NCBI GenBank assembly: GCA_033439255.1 | Contig: CM065891.1 | Coordinates: 992,001-1,056,000, forward strand | Length of the DNA: 64,000 bases | Direction of reading: 5' to 3' | Origin: Hericium rajendrae | Lineage: Eukaryota; Basidiomycota; Agaricomycetes; Russulales; Hericiaceae | In this document: positions 12,101 through 25,000 of the stretch, one piece after another | Position numbering within the stretch: the stretch's first letter is position 1 | Layout: each line of letters begins with the position of its first letter | The notes under the pieces: generated by a model | The model's database searches: none | What the model saw: only the letters and a program-made list of their open reading frames with translations | What the model was told of the DNA's origin: nothing | Position numbers and translations under genes: made by a program

Positions 12101-15100
12101 TTGATCGGGGAGCTTATGAGAGCAGTGAAGCAGCCGACTGATCGCGCGTCTGATGCGGGGCAACAGAGCACTGGCAATACCGCGGAGGAACCGGCAACGC
12201 AGGACGCAACAACTTCTTCTGCCGCCGTAAAGGATGCGACTGGGCAAGACTCGACTGGACAACCCGACTCCGATGGCGTTGATTATTACTATTGCGGCTT
12301 CCTCATGCAGTGTCTCACGGAGCTATTGTTCTCTTACGACTGCTGCAAAATCGCATTTCTGTCCTATTCCCCGAAGAAACGCCCACAGGGAAATGCCAAG
12401 GAGACCAAGTACCGAACTGCAGCCTTACATTTCCTTCTCACCGACATCATCACCTTTGGCACGATCAGCCCCGAGCATCCGGGCGAGACACGCAAGAAAG
12501 TCATGCTCTGCAACTGGGCGATGTCAATAATTGTTGCCCTTTGTGTCGATAGCTCTGCCGTGCCAGAGTCGAAAGCGGTTTCCCAGGAACTTGTTTCTGT
12601 ACGCAAGTTTGTCTTGGAGGCCGTCAGCCGTGCAATCAAGGACCCAGTCGCTTCGGAGTCGACCGATGCTCGTTACGGACGGCTCTTGGCTTTGTGCGAA
12701 CTGTGCTCTCGCTTGCTAACTGTGCGGTTCAACAATGGCTCTCGCAAGCCTGCGGAGGAAACTCCGACACATATCGCCAAGATCATGCTCGAGAAGAACT
12801 TTGTTGCTACCCTCACCAATGCCCTGGCAGACGTGGACCTCAACTTCCCTAACGTACGGGGACTCGTGGCGGCAATCCTCAAGCCACTCGAGCTTTTGTA
12901 AGTGATTTTCAATCCATCAGGCATGTGATCCGTGTTTTAAACATTGACCGCGGATAGGTCGAAAATCGCCATTAAGATGAGCCGTGCTTCAGACAAGCAT
13001 AAAGGTGCTGAAACTCAAGGCGAAATCGAGGAAGTGTCGCTTTCAGAAGAAGAAGAGGAAGAAGAAGAGGAGGAGGAGGAGGAGGTCTCGAATCAGGAAG
13101 ATACACTTGATCTCTACCGCAACTCTTCTCTTGGCATGTATGGAGGGGTAAGTCGTGTGGAGTCTTTGTTCACACTATCGACTGACCACGTGATGTTTTC
13201 AGCAGATGGAGGATCATTTTGATCACGAAGAAGACATGGATGAAGACCAGGGTGACGAAGATGAAGATGTGGATATGGACTTCGGGGAGGAAACCGGCAG
13301 CGAAGATACGTCCAATACAGAGGGTGAAGACGAGGAAGAAGATCTAGACCATCCTAGCGGCGAGTCTGATGAGGAGGTCTGGCAAGATGAAGAGGAGGAT
13401 GATGAAGAAGACTTGGTGGAAAATGAGGAAGGTCCGGTAGGAGAAGTCGATGAAGAAGGCGAGGAAGACGAGGGCGAGGATGATGAAGCCGTCTGGGAGG
13501 TAAGCACGATTTCTCAGTGATATCCTAACAATCTGTTGACGCGGACACCAGGACATCGAGGTCGCAGGCAATAATTTGCCCCACATTGCACCAGAAGATC
13601 AAGAAGATGACGACTTAACTGGTGCGTACCGCGCTCTGGCACTATATCTGAAAGCTTATTATCTTAGGTGCTGTTCCAATCTATCATGAAGGAGACGACG
13701 AAGAGGGTGAGATGGCGTCAGATGAAGAGTCAGTGCAATTATAGTGCCTCTACTGAAAACCCATTATTAATCCACTTCCTTTTGCAGACTTGGCCATGAG
13801 CTCGGTATTCTCGACGTGCATGAGGGAGCTGGCGGCGCCCGTGACGTCTTTGGATTCGGAAACGCAGTCGCAGATGGTTTTCCTGACTTCTTGGACGCGC
13901 AATCGATGTTCCTTGGAGGCCCTCGGTCTCATCGGCATCGCGGAGAAGGTCAGTCGAATCAAATTTGCATAATCTTCCTTATACTGACATGGAGAATGTC
14001 ACGAAGACGATGATATGGAAATCTTCGGACACAGCAGAAATGCGCCAGCCCCCGCGCCGGAAACTGTCACTCATCCACTCTTGCTCGAGGCTGCGAATGG
14101 CGCCGGTCGTGCATCAGCAGGCCAAGGCCGAGGTGGTCGTAGGCCGCACCGCAGCATCTTCACTGGAAACAGCCAGCAGGATCTCATGCAGGCTATTGAA
14201 GATATCATTGGAGGAGGAGCCGTGCAGTTCTTCCAACATATCATCCGGAGAACGGGAGGACAACCCGAAACCATCCGTCTGGACGTCCCTCCTGGTGCGC
14301 TTGTTAGTCTTGATCGGGGTGGACATTTCCCTCGAAGAGGTGGAGGAATCTCCGCATCACTTCGAATTGAACGAGCTCCTCGCGCAGGTGATGGTCGTCC
14401 TGAAGGTCGCGATTTTGAGCCGCTGGTAACTACGCAACGCTGGGCCGAGGAAGTCAAGATTTTGCATGGCAAATTTGGACCGGACCGTGCGAGCAAACTG
14501 GCAAACCATATCATCCTTGCATTGCTTCCTGATGCAGTAGAGAAGGACAAGGCAGCCAAAGCAGCAGAAGAGAAAGAGTTGGCAGCGCGGCGTGAGGCTG
14601 AAGCAAGAGCTGAAGCTGCGGCTGCCAAGGAAGCCGAAGAGCGCGAAGCCGCAGCCCGCGAACAACGCGAGGCAGAGGCTGCTGCTGCCGCCACGGCCGC
14701 GGCGACGCATGGCCCAGCTGATGACGACACTGAAATGCTGGATGTTTCCGAGGAACACGAGCCTACTCCCTCGGGTGATCAACCTTCCTCTGGCCCTGGT
14801 GATGTGGAGATAACGCCTACCGAGGGCCAGGCTGGACAACCTGAAGCTGGTCCGTCTGGCGCAACCCAGCGCATAACCGTCATGATCCATGGAAGCGAAG
14901 TGGATATAACAGACACTGGTATTGATCCAACATTCCTTGAAGCTTTGCCAGACGACATGAGGGAGGAGGTACTCAACCAGCACGTTCGGGACCAACGGGC
15001 GGCTCGCGTTGAACGCCCTGATGACTCGCAGATCAGCGCAGAGTTCCTCGATGCATTGCCACCAGAACTCCGCGCCGAGATCATCCAGCAAGAACGCCTC

Positions 15101-18100
15101 GAACAAGCCAGGCGAAGAGCAGAGGAATCTACTACTGAGGCCCAGCAAGGAGCGGCGGCAGCAGCGGCGGCGGCGGCGGCGGCGGTTGACATTGACCCTG
15201 CAAGCTTTATCGCTAGCCTTGATCCAGAACTACGTCAAGATGTCTTGATGGATCAGGATGACGGATTCATCCAGACTCTCCCGTCGCATATGATAGCCGA
15301 GGCGGGCATGTATCGCGACGGTGGGTCGCGGCGTATTCCTGTCAGACACTTGGGATCTCGCTCGGACGCTCGGACTACTGCTGCTGCCGCGACTGCTAAA
15401 AAGGTTCCCCCTCCCCGAGATGCCATTCAACTATTGGACAAGGGTGGTATAGCGGTTCTTGTTCGGCTCCTTTTCTTCCCTCAGATCTCCAAGAAGAATA
15501 CCCTGTTCAAGGTCCTTCTGAACTTATGCGAGAATTCTCGTACTCGTACAGAGTTATTCAACCTCCTGCTCAACATCCTCCAGGAAGGCGCTGCCGATCT
15601 CGCCGCAGTGGACCGAAGCTTCGCCCAGATGACCTTCAGGAATTCAAAGGGTCAAACGCCCCGTGCAGCTGGCAAGCAGAGAGCCGGATTAGATTATCTC
15701 AACATGCTACCGGTTCCCCACCTTCCCAGCGAGGTTGTGCCCGACCTCATCGCGCAGCGGTGTTTGGAGGCTTTGACCTTTATAGTCACATCCAACGAGC
15801 AGTCGTCACTCTTCTTCCTTACCGAGCATGAACTGCCTGTCGGTATGCGACGAACTACGTCCAAAAAGGGCAAAGGAAAGGAGAAGCAAGCTCCTCAGAC
15901 GCAGTACCCCATCGTTCTTCTTCTTAGCCTTCTGGATCGCCAATCCTTGCTGAAGACTCCGTCCATCCTTGAATCCGTCGTCAGCCTTCTGGACACCGTC
16001 ACACGTCCGTTGACTGGTCTGAAAGACGCCCAGAAAAGAGCAGCAGAAGCCGCCGCAAAACCTCCTTCCTCAACGACTGAAGCTGCAGGACAGCCAGCAG
16101 ATACAACCGTCTCCCCAGCCACCGAACCTCCCGCTCCAACAACGCCGACGGCTCAGCCGATTCAACCAGCTCAACCAGCGCCATCAGGCACAGGTATTGT
16201 TACCCCTCTCAGGTCTCGCATTCAGTTACTAATAATCATGCTAGATTCGCAACCACCTGCTACACCTGCCAAAGACACCGCGGCTGCGGCCGCGGGTGAA
16301 ACGATGGAAGAGAAGATACTGCTCGCGAACCCACCGCAGATCCCTCACGCTGTTTTGCGCTTGATCGTCAACATCCTTACCGTAGGCGAATGTGGTGCAA
16401 AGCCATTCCATCACAGCTTGTCTTTGATTCAGCACTTGTCCTACATTCCTGACGCACGAGAGGTTATCGCTCAAGAGCTCCGATTGAAAGCTCAAGAATT
16501 TGGTCAGAGTCTACAGCGGGATCTGGATGACTTGGTCAATGCTCTTCAAGGCTCAGATAGCGACGTCCTTGCTTCTTCGGTTGCTTCGAAGTTCTCTTCA
16601 CCTTCATCCGATCAAGCGAAGCTCCTTCGCGTCCTGAAGACCATCGACTACATGTATTCAGCCAAAGCAGGAACGACACCGGAAAGTCACAATGCTGAAG
16701 ACTCGGAAAAGATCCAATCAATCTACGAGTCGTTCCAGTTCACGCCTCTCTGGCGGAGGCTTGGAGACTGCCTTTCGATTATCGAACAGAGGCCTGAGAT
16801 CGAGCACATTGCCACCGTCCTTCTTCCCCTCATCGAGTCGCTCATGGTCGTTTGCAAGTACGTCGGGTCGACCACCACCGGATCTGCAAACCATGCCCGT
16901 ATGCTGCGTGCTTCCTCGTCACCCAAGTCCCCTACGTCTGCTCGCGAATCAATGGAGGACCTCTTTGTCAGCTTCACTGATGATCATCGAAAAGTACTGA
17001 ACGTCATGGTCCGCAACAACCCTTCCTTGATGAGCGGTTCCTTCTCGCTGCTGGTCAACAATCCTCGTGTTCTAGACTTCGACAACAAGCGGAACTACTT
17101 CAACCAGCAGCTGCATCGTCGACCACATACCCGTGAGCACTACGGGACCCTCCAGCTGAACGTGCGGAGGCAGCGTGTCTTCGAGGACAGTTTCCAGTAC
17201 CTGCAGCGTAAGACGGGCGACCAGATCAAGTACGGCAAGTTGAGCGTGCGGTTCTACGACGAGGAGGGCGTGGATGCGGGCGGTGTCACGCGGGAATGGT
17301 TCCAGATTCTGGCGCGGCAGATGTTCGACCCGAACAACGCGCTCTTCCAGCCCTGCGCGGCCGACCGCCTCACGTACCAGCCGAACAAGGCGTCCTGGGT
17401 CAACCCGGAGCATCTGTCGTTCTTCAAGTTCGTTGGCCGCGTCATTGGCAAGGCGATATATGACGGACGCCTACTGGACGCGTACTTCGCTAGGAGCATG
17501 TACAGGCAGATGCTGGGCAAGCCCGTGGATTATAGGGATGTCGAGTGGGTTGATCCAGAATACTACAAGTCTCTCTGCTGGATCTTGGAGAACGACCCAA
17601 GTATCTTAGATTTAACGTTCAGCGTTGAGGGCGATGAGGTAAAGGTTTTGCTGGAAATATGTATGGCCTTCCGCTAATGTGTTTTTTTTTTCCTGTGTAG
17701 TTCGGTGTCACGAAGATCGTTCCATTGAAGGAGAACGGCGACAAGATTCCCGTAACATTAGAGAACCGTCGCGAGTTCGTGCAGCTTTCTGCGCAGTACC
17801 GCCTATATTCCTCGATTAAGGATCAGCTCGAACATCTGTTGGCCGGATTTTACGAGATTATTCCCAAGGACCTGGTATCGATCGTAAGTCGTCCTGCTCA
17901 TTCTGTCATCATTTCAGTCCCTAAATTTGTGCCGACAGTTCAATGAGCAAGAGCTGGAACTGTTGATTTCGGGAACCCCAGACATCGATGTGGACGAATG
18001 GCGTGCGGCCACGGAGTATAACGGCTACACAAGCTCGGATCCTGTCATCGTCTGGTGGTGGCGTGCACTCAAATCCTTCAACCGCGACGAGCGGGCGAAG

Positions 18101-18400
18101 GTGCTCAGCTTTGCCACGGGCACGTCGCGTGTGCCTCTGAGCGGGTTCACGGATCTCCAGGGTGTACAAGGCACACAGCGTTTCTCCATTCATCGCGCGT
18201 ACGGCGACCCCGACCGTCTTCCTCAGGCGCATACTTGTGAGTATTTTCCCTCCTGCGTAGATGGTCTCAAACAGTGATGCTGACTTTCATTTTCAGGTTT
18301 CAACCAGATTGATCTACCACAGTATTCATCTTATGAGAAGCTGCGTCAACAGTTACTCGTAGCCATCAATGAAGGAGGCGAAGGATTCGGGTTTGCATGA
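6187..18400 (+). CDS. TOM1: HECT E3 ubiquitin ligase Tom1/HUWE1
   Basis: Giant ubiquitin ligase, about 3,600 residues, acting in protein quality control, histone/ribosomal-protein turnover and mRNA export. The first exon is short (6,187-6,225, [13 protein letters not shown]) and is joined by an intron to the QVAEL...INKLHTTP exon typical of the family. Armadillo-like DUF908 and DUF913 regions span roughly 6,650-10,450. A UBA domain ([19 protein letters not shown]) lies near 10,650, an extreme Asp/Glu block at 13,040-13,500, and paired ubiquitin-binding DUF4414 repeats ([28 protein letters not shown]) at 14,920-15,100. The HECT domain follows from about 17,080 ([20 protein letters not shown]). 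The catalytic cysteine sits in LPQAHTCFNQ, its codon split by the intron 18,237-18,296. The C-terminal GFGFA matches the family. All exons connect without frame breaks. Confidence 0.95.
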
Positions 18401-18665
18401 TCGAAGTTCGTAATAATGAAGTTCAAGTACTTGTAGATGTCTCTAGCACGCATTCACTGTAATTCACATCCACAATTAAATTTCTATTCTTGTTTCGGCT
18501 TTGCTTTTGTGGGCTCTCGTTTCGCCTCCATGTTTCTGTCCGACCGACTGCGTCGGTGCGGCGCGCACAAGGCGCTAGCCGACGACGTCGCGCCCGTCAC
18601 GTGCGCACTTAATTGAGCTCTCGGGCTCCGCCTTGAGCAGAGTCGGCTTTCTTCTTCCCCTCATC

Positions 18666-20231
18666 ATGACAATGCAAGCCGACGGCTTTCTGGAACCGAC
18701 TGTGCGTATCAGAGAACTCAAGAAGGACCGCGTCAACTTTGTCTTGGAGAATGTGGATCTTGCGTACGCAGTGCAGACTTTCGCAAGCGCGTCCCATTGT
18801 AACACTAATGCAGGTTTGCGAACTCTCTGAGGAGAGTTATGATGGCCGACATCCCTACTGTTGGTGAGTTACATGCAGCAGCAATGGTTTCGCTTTGACT
18901 GAGGCTTGGTTAGCCATTGACATGGTGGAGATTGAGGTGAACACGACCGTGCTGCCGGACGAGTTCATTGCGCACAGGCTGGGCATGATTCCGTTGGTCA
19001 GCACAAACTGCGACGAGGCCATCCGCTACAACCGAGTGCGTTGCTGGCACCCATCCTTCTCCATTCCTTCTGACCTGCGTTCCGCTTTGTCAGGACTGCA
19101 CATGTCTCGCATCATGTCCGAATTGCTCGATCGAGCTGACACTCAATGTCGCGTGTAGCGAGAGTCGGACGATGGACATCACGAGCAACCACCTGGATAT
19201 CGTCGTGCGTGGCCAGGGCGGGTGGGACGAGGAGCAGGTTGAGATCGGCGAGGAGCTATCGAAGCGTGTCGAGCACTTTGGGCAGCCCGTCGGCAAAAGT
19301 GCGCTTTCCCTTTTCTTCTCTTCTCTTTCAGACGGTGCTCACGTTTAGCAGGCGAACCGGGCGTTGCGCCCGTCCTCATCGGCAAGATTCGCAAAGGCCA
19401 GGCGCTCAAGCTGCGCTGCATCGCCAAAAAGGTGCGTCTTCCCCAGCACAGTGCCTGGATGGGCAGCTTACGCGTCACAGGGCATCGCAAAAGAGCATGC
19501 GAAGTGGTCGCCATGCTCTGCGGTCGCGTTCGAGTACGACCCGCACAACCGCCTGCGGCACACGACATACTGGTACGAGACAGACGCGCGCTCGGAGTGG
19601 CCCGTGAGCGAGAACGCGAAGGAGGAAGAGCCGCCGCGCGACGACGAGCCGTTCGACTATAATGCCAAGGCAGACAAGTTCTACTTCGAGGTCGAGACGG
19701 ATGGCAGTCTCGGCCCGCAGGAAGTCGTCATGAAAGTCCGTCGCTGTCCACTGGCCTTCCTCCAGTCACAGACACTGACAGTCCACACAGGGCCTCGCGG
19801 AGCTCCAGAGTAAACTCGCAAACCTCATCCTCGGGCTCAAGACCGAGCCTGAGCTCGACATGCTTCCGGGGACAGAACAACTACCGCCCTCGCAGGGCGC
19901 GGCGGGTGGTGCTCCCGGCGCCGCTGCTGCTGGATGGGGTGCTGCGCCTGCGCCGGGAGGCTGGGGCGCGCCGCCGGCTGTGAATGGCGCAGGGGGATGG
20001 GGCGCCGGTGCCGGCGGGTGGGGCACAAGCCCCGCTGCGGGCGCGGGTGCAGGTGCGGCAGCTGGTGGGTGGGGTGCGGCGGCAGCGGGAGGCTGGGGCA
20101 CGAGCCCGGCGGGTGCGGGCGCTGGCAGTGCTGGATGGGGGGCAACGGGGGCGGCTGGTGCGACGGGGACCAGTCCAGCGCAACGCGGGTGGGGCAGCCC
20201 GCAGCAGCAGCAGCAGGGATGGAATGTATGA
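18666..20231 (+). CDS. RPB3: RNA polymerase II subunit Rpb3 with GW-rich C-terminal tail
   Basis: Third-largest core subunit of RNA polymerase II, the alpha-like partner of Rpb11 in assembly. The ATG at 18,666 gives [18 protein letters not shown], then [15 protein letters not shown], a zinc-binding C-x-C-x3-C-x2-C ([11 protein letters not shown]), the insert domain, and the dimerisation region ending near [15 protein letters not shown]. Most Rpb3 proteins end shortly after this point. Here about 120 further residues of Gly/Ala/Pro/Trp low complexity follow (from about 19,860), with nine GW dipeptides, eight of them as GWG, ending QQQQQGWNV. The tail is continuous with the conserved body in one reading frame, so it is part of the protein. 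There are at least six short introns, with no frame breaks. Confidence 0.93.
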
Positions 20232-20386
20232 TCGTGAGCTTTTTGTATCTATATATCGTTTGTAATGGGCGTGATGCGCTTGTGCTACCGATGTGCGTAT
20301 CCCCTTGCTTCGCAAGGGGTTTGGCACTTTTGAATTGAAGCCAGCAGTGCCAGATGGCTAGCCAGGAATGCAGCAACGATTGGTGG

Positions 20387-21060
20387 TTGAATTTCACATC
20401 CCAATCTGCATCACAGACTGTTGTAAGGCAACAACTGAGGCTACATGCGGACATTCTACTCTCTTTACGCAGTCGCAGATTGTCTCCCGGTGACAATCCG
20501 CAATGCGGACCGGCTTGTTATTTTCCGAGAGCAGACAGTTTTATTCCACAGCCATTCCCGGGTCGCAGGGCAGCAACTGAAGACGCATATGCGGACATTC
20601 CGGTCCCTTTTCTGGCACGCGGGTTATTGCCAGGCGACGACGTTGAATTCCACAATTTCCGATCTGTATTGCAAGGCAACAATCAAAGCTACAAATTCGG
20701 ACATTCTACTCCCTTTTGGGGGTCGCAGGTTGTCTCCCAGCCACCATACCACGAATCCGGCCGCCGGCGTGGCATTTTCAAAAGCAGATGAGTTCCACAA
20801 CCTCTTTCGGTTCGCAGACTGCTGCAGCGCAACAATTGCAGGTAAGCATATGGATATCCTCCTCCTATTTCTTGCTCGCGGGTTGTTGCTTGGAGACAAC
20901 CCGCGACAAGAAAAAATAGGACATGTCGCCTTCGGCTCACCATGGCCCACCTGCAGTTGAATTCCACAACTCCAAATCCGTATCGCCGACTATTGCAAGG
21001 CAACAATTAAGGCCCCATACAGACATTCCACTCCCTTTCTGAGGTCGCGGTTTGTCGCCT
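20387..21060. repeat. Degenerate tandem repeat, about five units with hairpin ends
   Basis: About five imperfect units of 105-165 bases follow one another. Each starts near TTGAATTCCACA (20,387; about 20,540; 20,644; 20,790; 20,956). A shared core follows: GCAACAA, then GGACATTC, CTCCCTTT and GGTCGCAGGTTGTCTCCC. In units 1 and 4 the last block is an inverted repeat (GATTGTC/GACAATC; CGCGGGTTGT/ACAACCCGCG) and in the others it is eroded. Short open frames across the array repeat the same eroded peptide and are not credible genes. I cannot name the family. Confidence 0.7.
20877..20905. repeat. Perfect 10-bp-stem hairpin in the tandem repeat
   Basis: CGCGGGTTGT (20,877-20,886) and its exact reverse complement ACAACCCGCG (20,896-20,905) flank a nine-base loop. 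This is the best-preserved copy of the hairpin that recurs in the surrounding repeat units. Confidence 0.8.
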
Positions 21061-21234
21061 CCCGTGTGTGCCGAGTCGGAGATCGACGGATTCAGGAAGG
21101 GAGGAAAGAAACTGTGTAGTCTACCCAATCTACACGGAAAGGTAGATACATTCCATCGTACATACAGTACTCACTGTGACACCTCATTTGTAGGCACTAA
21201 CAAGGGACAGTCGCCAAGGAAAATTTCGGTGATG

Positions 21235-21657
21235 GAAGGCCGATCGCATCCTTCAGGCTCTCCAGATTTTGCAGATGTTCCGGTGGGACTGTCCAACTGT
21301 TAATCACCAGCTCCTTCACATCGGCAACTTTGCCTGATCCTTTCCTAGCAATCAAGCAATCAACGATAGCGGCAACAGCGTGTCTGCATTTTCGGAATCA
21401 GATAGTTTAACCACGTTCAGAACAATGAGAGATGGTAAAGCGCTCGGGACTGCTTCCATCTGCCGGTGGGTGCATGACGCGAAGGATGTGCTTGATAGCT
21501 TCATTTTCCGCCCTGAGCATGCGAACGCCGCGAAGGCCAGAAGCCAGAAGCTGAGCGCTGAGCAGTGACTTCTCCGACTTCCAGGCGGCCGTCGTAGCTT
21601 TGAACGCGCAGTGTCTCAACGCTGTCCAGCGGCATCGCGTCGCATAAGTCGCGCTAA
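21235..21657 (-). pseudogene. Decayed copy of an F-box-like gene (3' part)
   Basis: Read on the minus strand, this segment aligns over most of its length with the 3' third of the gene at 60,436-62,104. The copy contains MPLDSVETL (compare LPLDSVETL), ASGLRGVRMLRA (compare ASHLYGVRILRV), and IVDCLIARKGSGKVADV (compare ITDCLVARKRSGKAADV), then VPPEHLQNLESLKD (compare VPPGYLRNLESLRE). Similarity is visible at DNA level as well. The frame changes at least once, and no F-box or start is present upstream, so this is a truncated, non-functional relic. Confidence 0.75.
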
Positions 21658-21669
21658 CGCCGCTCGGGA

Positions 21670-22075
21670 TGGGAAGCTAAATAAAAAAGCGATCTACAGA
21701 GACTGAAATCTTGCGATTTGTGAGGCCCAGTCTTGCGAAGTCGTTGACTTTGGTGTCGGTTTCGTGTCGTTGTGGCCAACTGACAGTGAGCGAGTGACTG
21801 ACACGTCTGTAGAACCCAAGTAGAGGCGCCGGCAAAGCCCGGTCGAGCAAACAGCCTTCCTGCGACATCAAGCGACTGACAATCCTGCCTCCACGCTGCC
21901 CAGAGCATCTCGTCGGCACGTCGAGACACCCGCTACTCAGAAACGTTGACAAATTTGCTCTACATGCCATCTACCGTCTACACTTCACACTCACGCAAGC
22001 ACAGCCCGCGTCCGTACGAACCCAAGAAACCCGCTATATACGCCACTCATTATTACATCTATAAGTCCATTCTCC
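21670..22075. other. Intergenic, no gene seen
   Basis: Sequence between the F-box relic and the 3' end of the channel gene. It probably holds the channel gene's 3' UTR (minus strand). Nothing else is recognisable. Confidence 0.5.
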
Positions 22076-25000
22076 CTAGACCGGCGGCAGCCTCGTGGCC
22101 ATCTCGATCTCCTCCGCAGGCGAGCGCGGCATCATCACCGCGCTCGGCATCCGCGGCGAGGGCCCGCGCTGGCGCAATCCGCTTGGAGTCGGACTACTAC
22201 CGTCGTACGCGAGCTGCGTCGGAATATTAGCATAACTAACTCTATAAAAAAGCGGAAAAGAAACGCACCTCGCTCCGCTCGTCAAAGATGTCCTCCGATC
22301 CTGGCACTGCAGCATCCGAGAAATCAATACTTGCAATCTTAGAAACGCGGGAGACACGCACACGTCGCCCCGTCCGATGAGAACGTCGGCATCTCGACGC
22401 CCGGGACGGGCATGAGAGGTGCAGCCGCGCGCGGCGCGTCGCGCACCGTGTCCCACGGCACGAGCGTGTAGCGCTTCGGCGCCGGCGGCGCGTCGGGGTC
22501 GCCTGTGGGGCCGAAGACGCGCGTCTCCGCGAGAGCGGTCTTGAGCGCGCAGATCCACTTGTTGCGGCGCTTCGCTGGAGATCGTGTCAGCATACGGGGA
22601 AGTGGAAGGGGGGAGGGCGAGGCACCTTTGATCGAGCCTTGCTGCCAGTTGCTCTTGTACATGATGTCCGCCTTGAGCGTCATTTTCTCCTGGTCCGGGA
22701 AGTCTGCGGGCGGAGGTGAGCATGGGGGGAGCAGAGAGGGGAGGGAGGGGACGCGCCGACGACGGTGACGTCGAATGCAGGCTGGTAGTCCCGTCGGTTC
22801 GCGCGCACGAACGTGAGCATGTTCTCACGCAGCGCCTCGATCTGCTCGAAGCTCGTCGCATACGCGACGTCGAACACGAACGGCTCGCTCATCTGCGGGC
22901 TGCGGCGTATATTTTGTATGAACTGCACTCCACCGCGTCAGTGCCGCGCCCGCAAAATAGAAGGAACGGAGTGGAGGGAGGCGCACCATGTCGTTCAGCT
23001 TCGTGTTGGGCGCCTGCACGAGCGCGGCATTGCCATCAAGGAAGATGGTCGAGAGCAGGCGGATCTCCTTGACGGTAAATGTGCCCGCCTCGCCGAGGTC
23101 AATCTTGTCGCCGACGTCATATGGGTGCTTGATGAAGAGGAAGATTATGCTCGTTAGCACCTCCGCGAGGCTGCTGCCGATCAGCCAGCTGAGCCCTACG
23201 TCGTTGAGCAGTCACGCCCCTTCCGAGCCAGTGGGATGACGCACCGAGGATGAGGGTGCCTGCGCCCGTGATGAGCGAGGCGAGCTGGGCTTCCTGCAGA
23301 GGCGTGAGGTGCTGTGCGAGGGAAAGGCGGAAAAGACGTACGAGACACACGGCGAGGATGAGCACCGCGACGACGACGTACACGCTCATAAGGATATTGT
23401 CCAGCCGCCCGACCGCACTATCGAGATCGCGCATCGAGTGCTCGATCGACAGCTGCTCGCGGTGGAAGTCCCTGCCGAAATCACACCCCTCAGCGCCGCA
23501 CTCCAACTTCCCAAGAAAGGAAGCACGCACAGGCAGGCCATCTCCATTTCGTCCCTTGAAATATCGCCATTTCCGTCCTTATCGAAGATTGTAAATGCGG
23601 CATCCGCATCCTCGATGTTGGTGTAAAATGGCGCGATGTCGTCCACAGTGAGATAGTCCGCGTACGGCTTGTGGAACGAGTCGAACAGCCGGCCCGCGAG
23701 CAGTCGCGTCTTGTTTGCGCTTTCCAGTGCGGTCTGCACCATCGCCTGTGGGCTGTTCGGTTGCAGCACCGAGCTACCACCCACGGCCCCTCAGCGGCAG
23801 GAAGGAATGGAGATAAGGTGGGAGTGCACGCACCTGCCGGCGATTTCGGACGCGACGTTGCCGAGTGCGGTGGTCGTTGTCGTAGCGGCGAAGCGCACGC
23901 CCTTGAGAGCGCGCTTGAAGAAGCGGCGCGGGTTGAGCGATGCGCGCTTGTCCTGTACGCCATCGCGCGTGCCGTCGGGCCGCCCTGAGGTGTCGCGCGA
24001 GTGTCGATAAAGCAGCGAGAGCGTGCGCACAGCGAATTTTTGATCGGTGATTCGTTCTGCGGGTCTGGGTCAGTGTTTATGCCAGTCATCAAAAAAGCGT
24101 GAGACGGGGGGGGAGGGGGGAGAAGGAAGCGAGTAGGACGAAATAAGAAGGGGGGACGCACCGGCATAGGAGCGCTCGTGGAACTTACCCGCGATCCACT
24201 GTATGGAAAACTTCTCGAACAGCAGGACAGCGGCGCAGATGAGCAAGCCGAAGAGGAGCTTGCCGATGGTGTTGATGATGTCTTTGCTGCCCTGACTCAC
24301 GCCGGTGTCCTGCCGCGCATGAATGAGTGGGTTCCACGCGATCCAGATCGCGGTTGTCCACCCGCTCAGCGCGACGTATCTATGGGCGGTAATCAGTCGG
24401 GCAACGCGATGAGAGGCAGGATGCGTGCGTACCGGCGAAGGGCGTCGAGCCAGTCGATATAGCGGCGGATGCCGACTGCAATGATGCCGAGAGTCACGCG
24501 GATGAGAGAGGGGAGGAACATGCTGGCATAAAGGGGCGGTAAGATGTGGTGCGAGTTCATGACCGCGGAATGAACTCACGAAACCGCGAGACATGTCCAC
24601 CAGCCTGTCAAGATACGTCAGCGTTTCGCTCATATCATCACATTAAAAGGCACAGCGACCACGTTCTCTGAGCAATCATGTCTGCAATCAAGCGCCTCAA
24701 GCACGATGCAGGTACCAAGAGCTCGGACGAGATATGATTTGTGAGAGTAAGAGAACAAACAGCCTCATGGACTGGCCAGTGCACTGGGCACAGCGGATAG
24801 AACAGAGCACGCATACGCACCGACCCATGCGATGCTGAGCCATATGCTCCAGAACTTCATTCGAACACCCCATACCTGTGGTATGAACGTGAGCGAATGA
24901 AATCAAACGGAGCGAAAGGTCACGTGCATTTGCATTTGGAAAGGCAGTGAGACCGAGGATGCCAGGGATCCAGAGGAGAGCAAGCACGGGGACGATGAAG

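Noticed and set aside
13223-13507. 94-codon Ser-rich open frame on the minus strand
   Set aside because: It is the mirror image of the Glu/Asp codons of the Tom1 acidic block.
14071-15192. Long minus-strand open frames opposite Tom1
   Set aside because: Shadow frames produced by GC-rich codons of the intact ubiquitin ligase; no motifs.
20354-20960. Open frames across the tandem repeat
   Set aside because: They encode the same eroded peptide in successive units and arise from the repeat itself.
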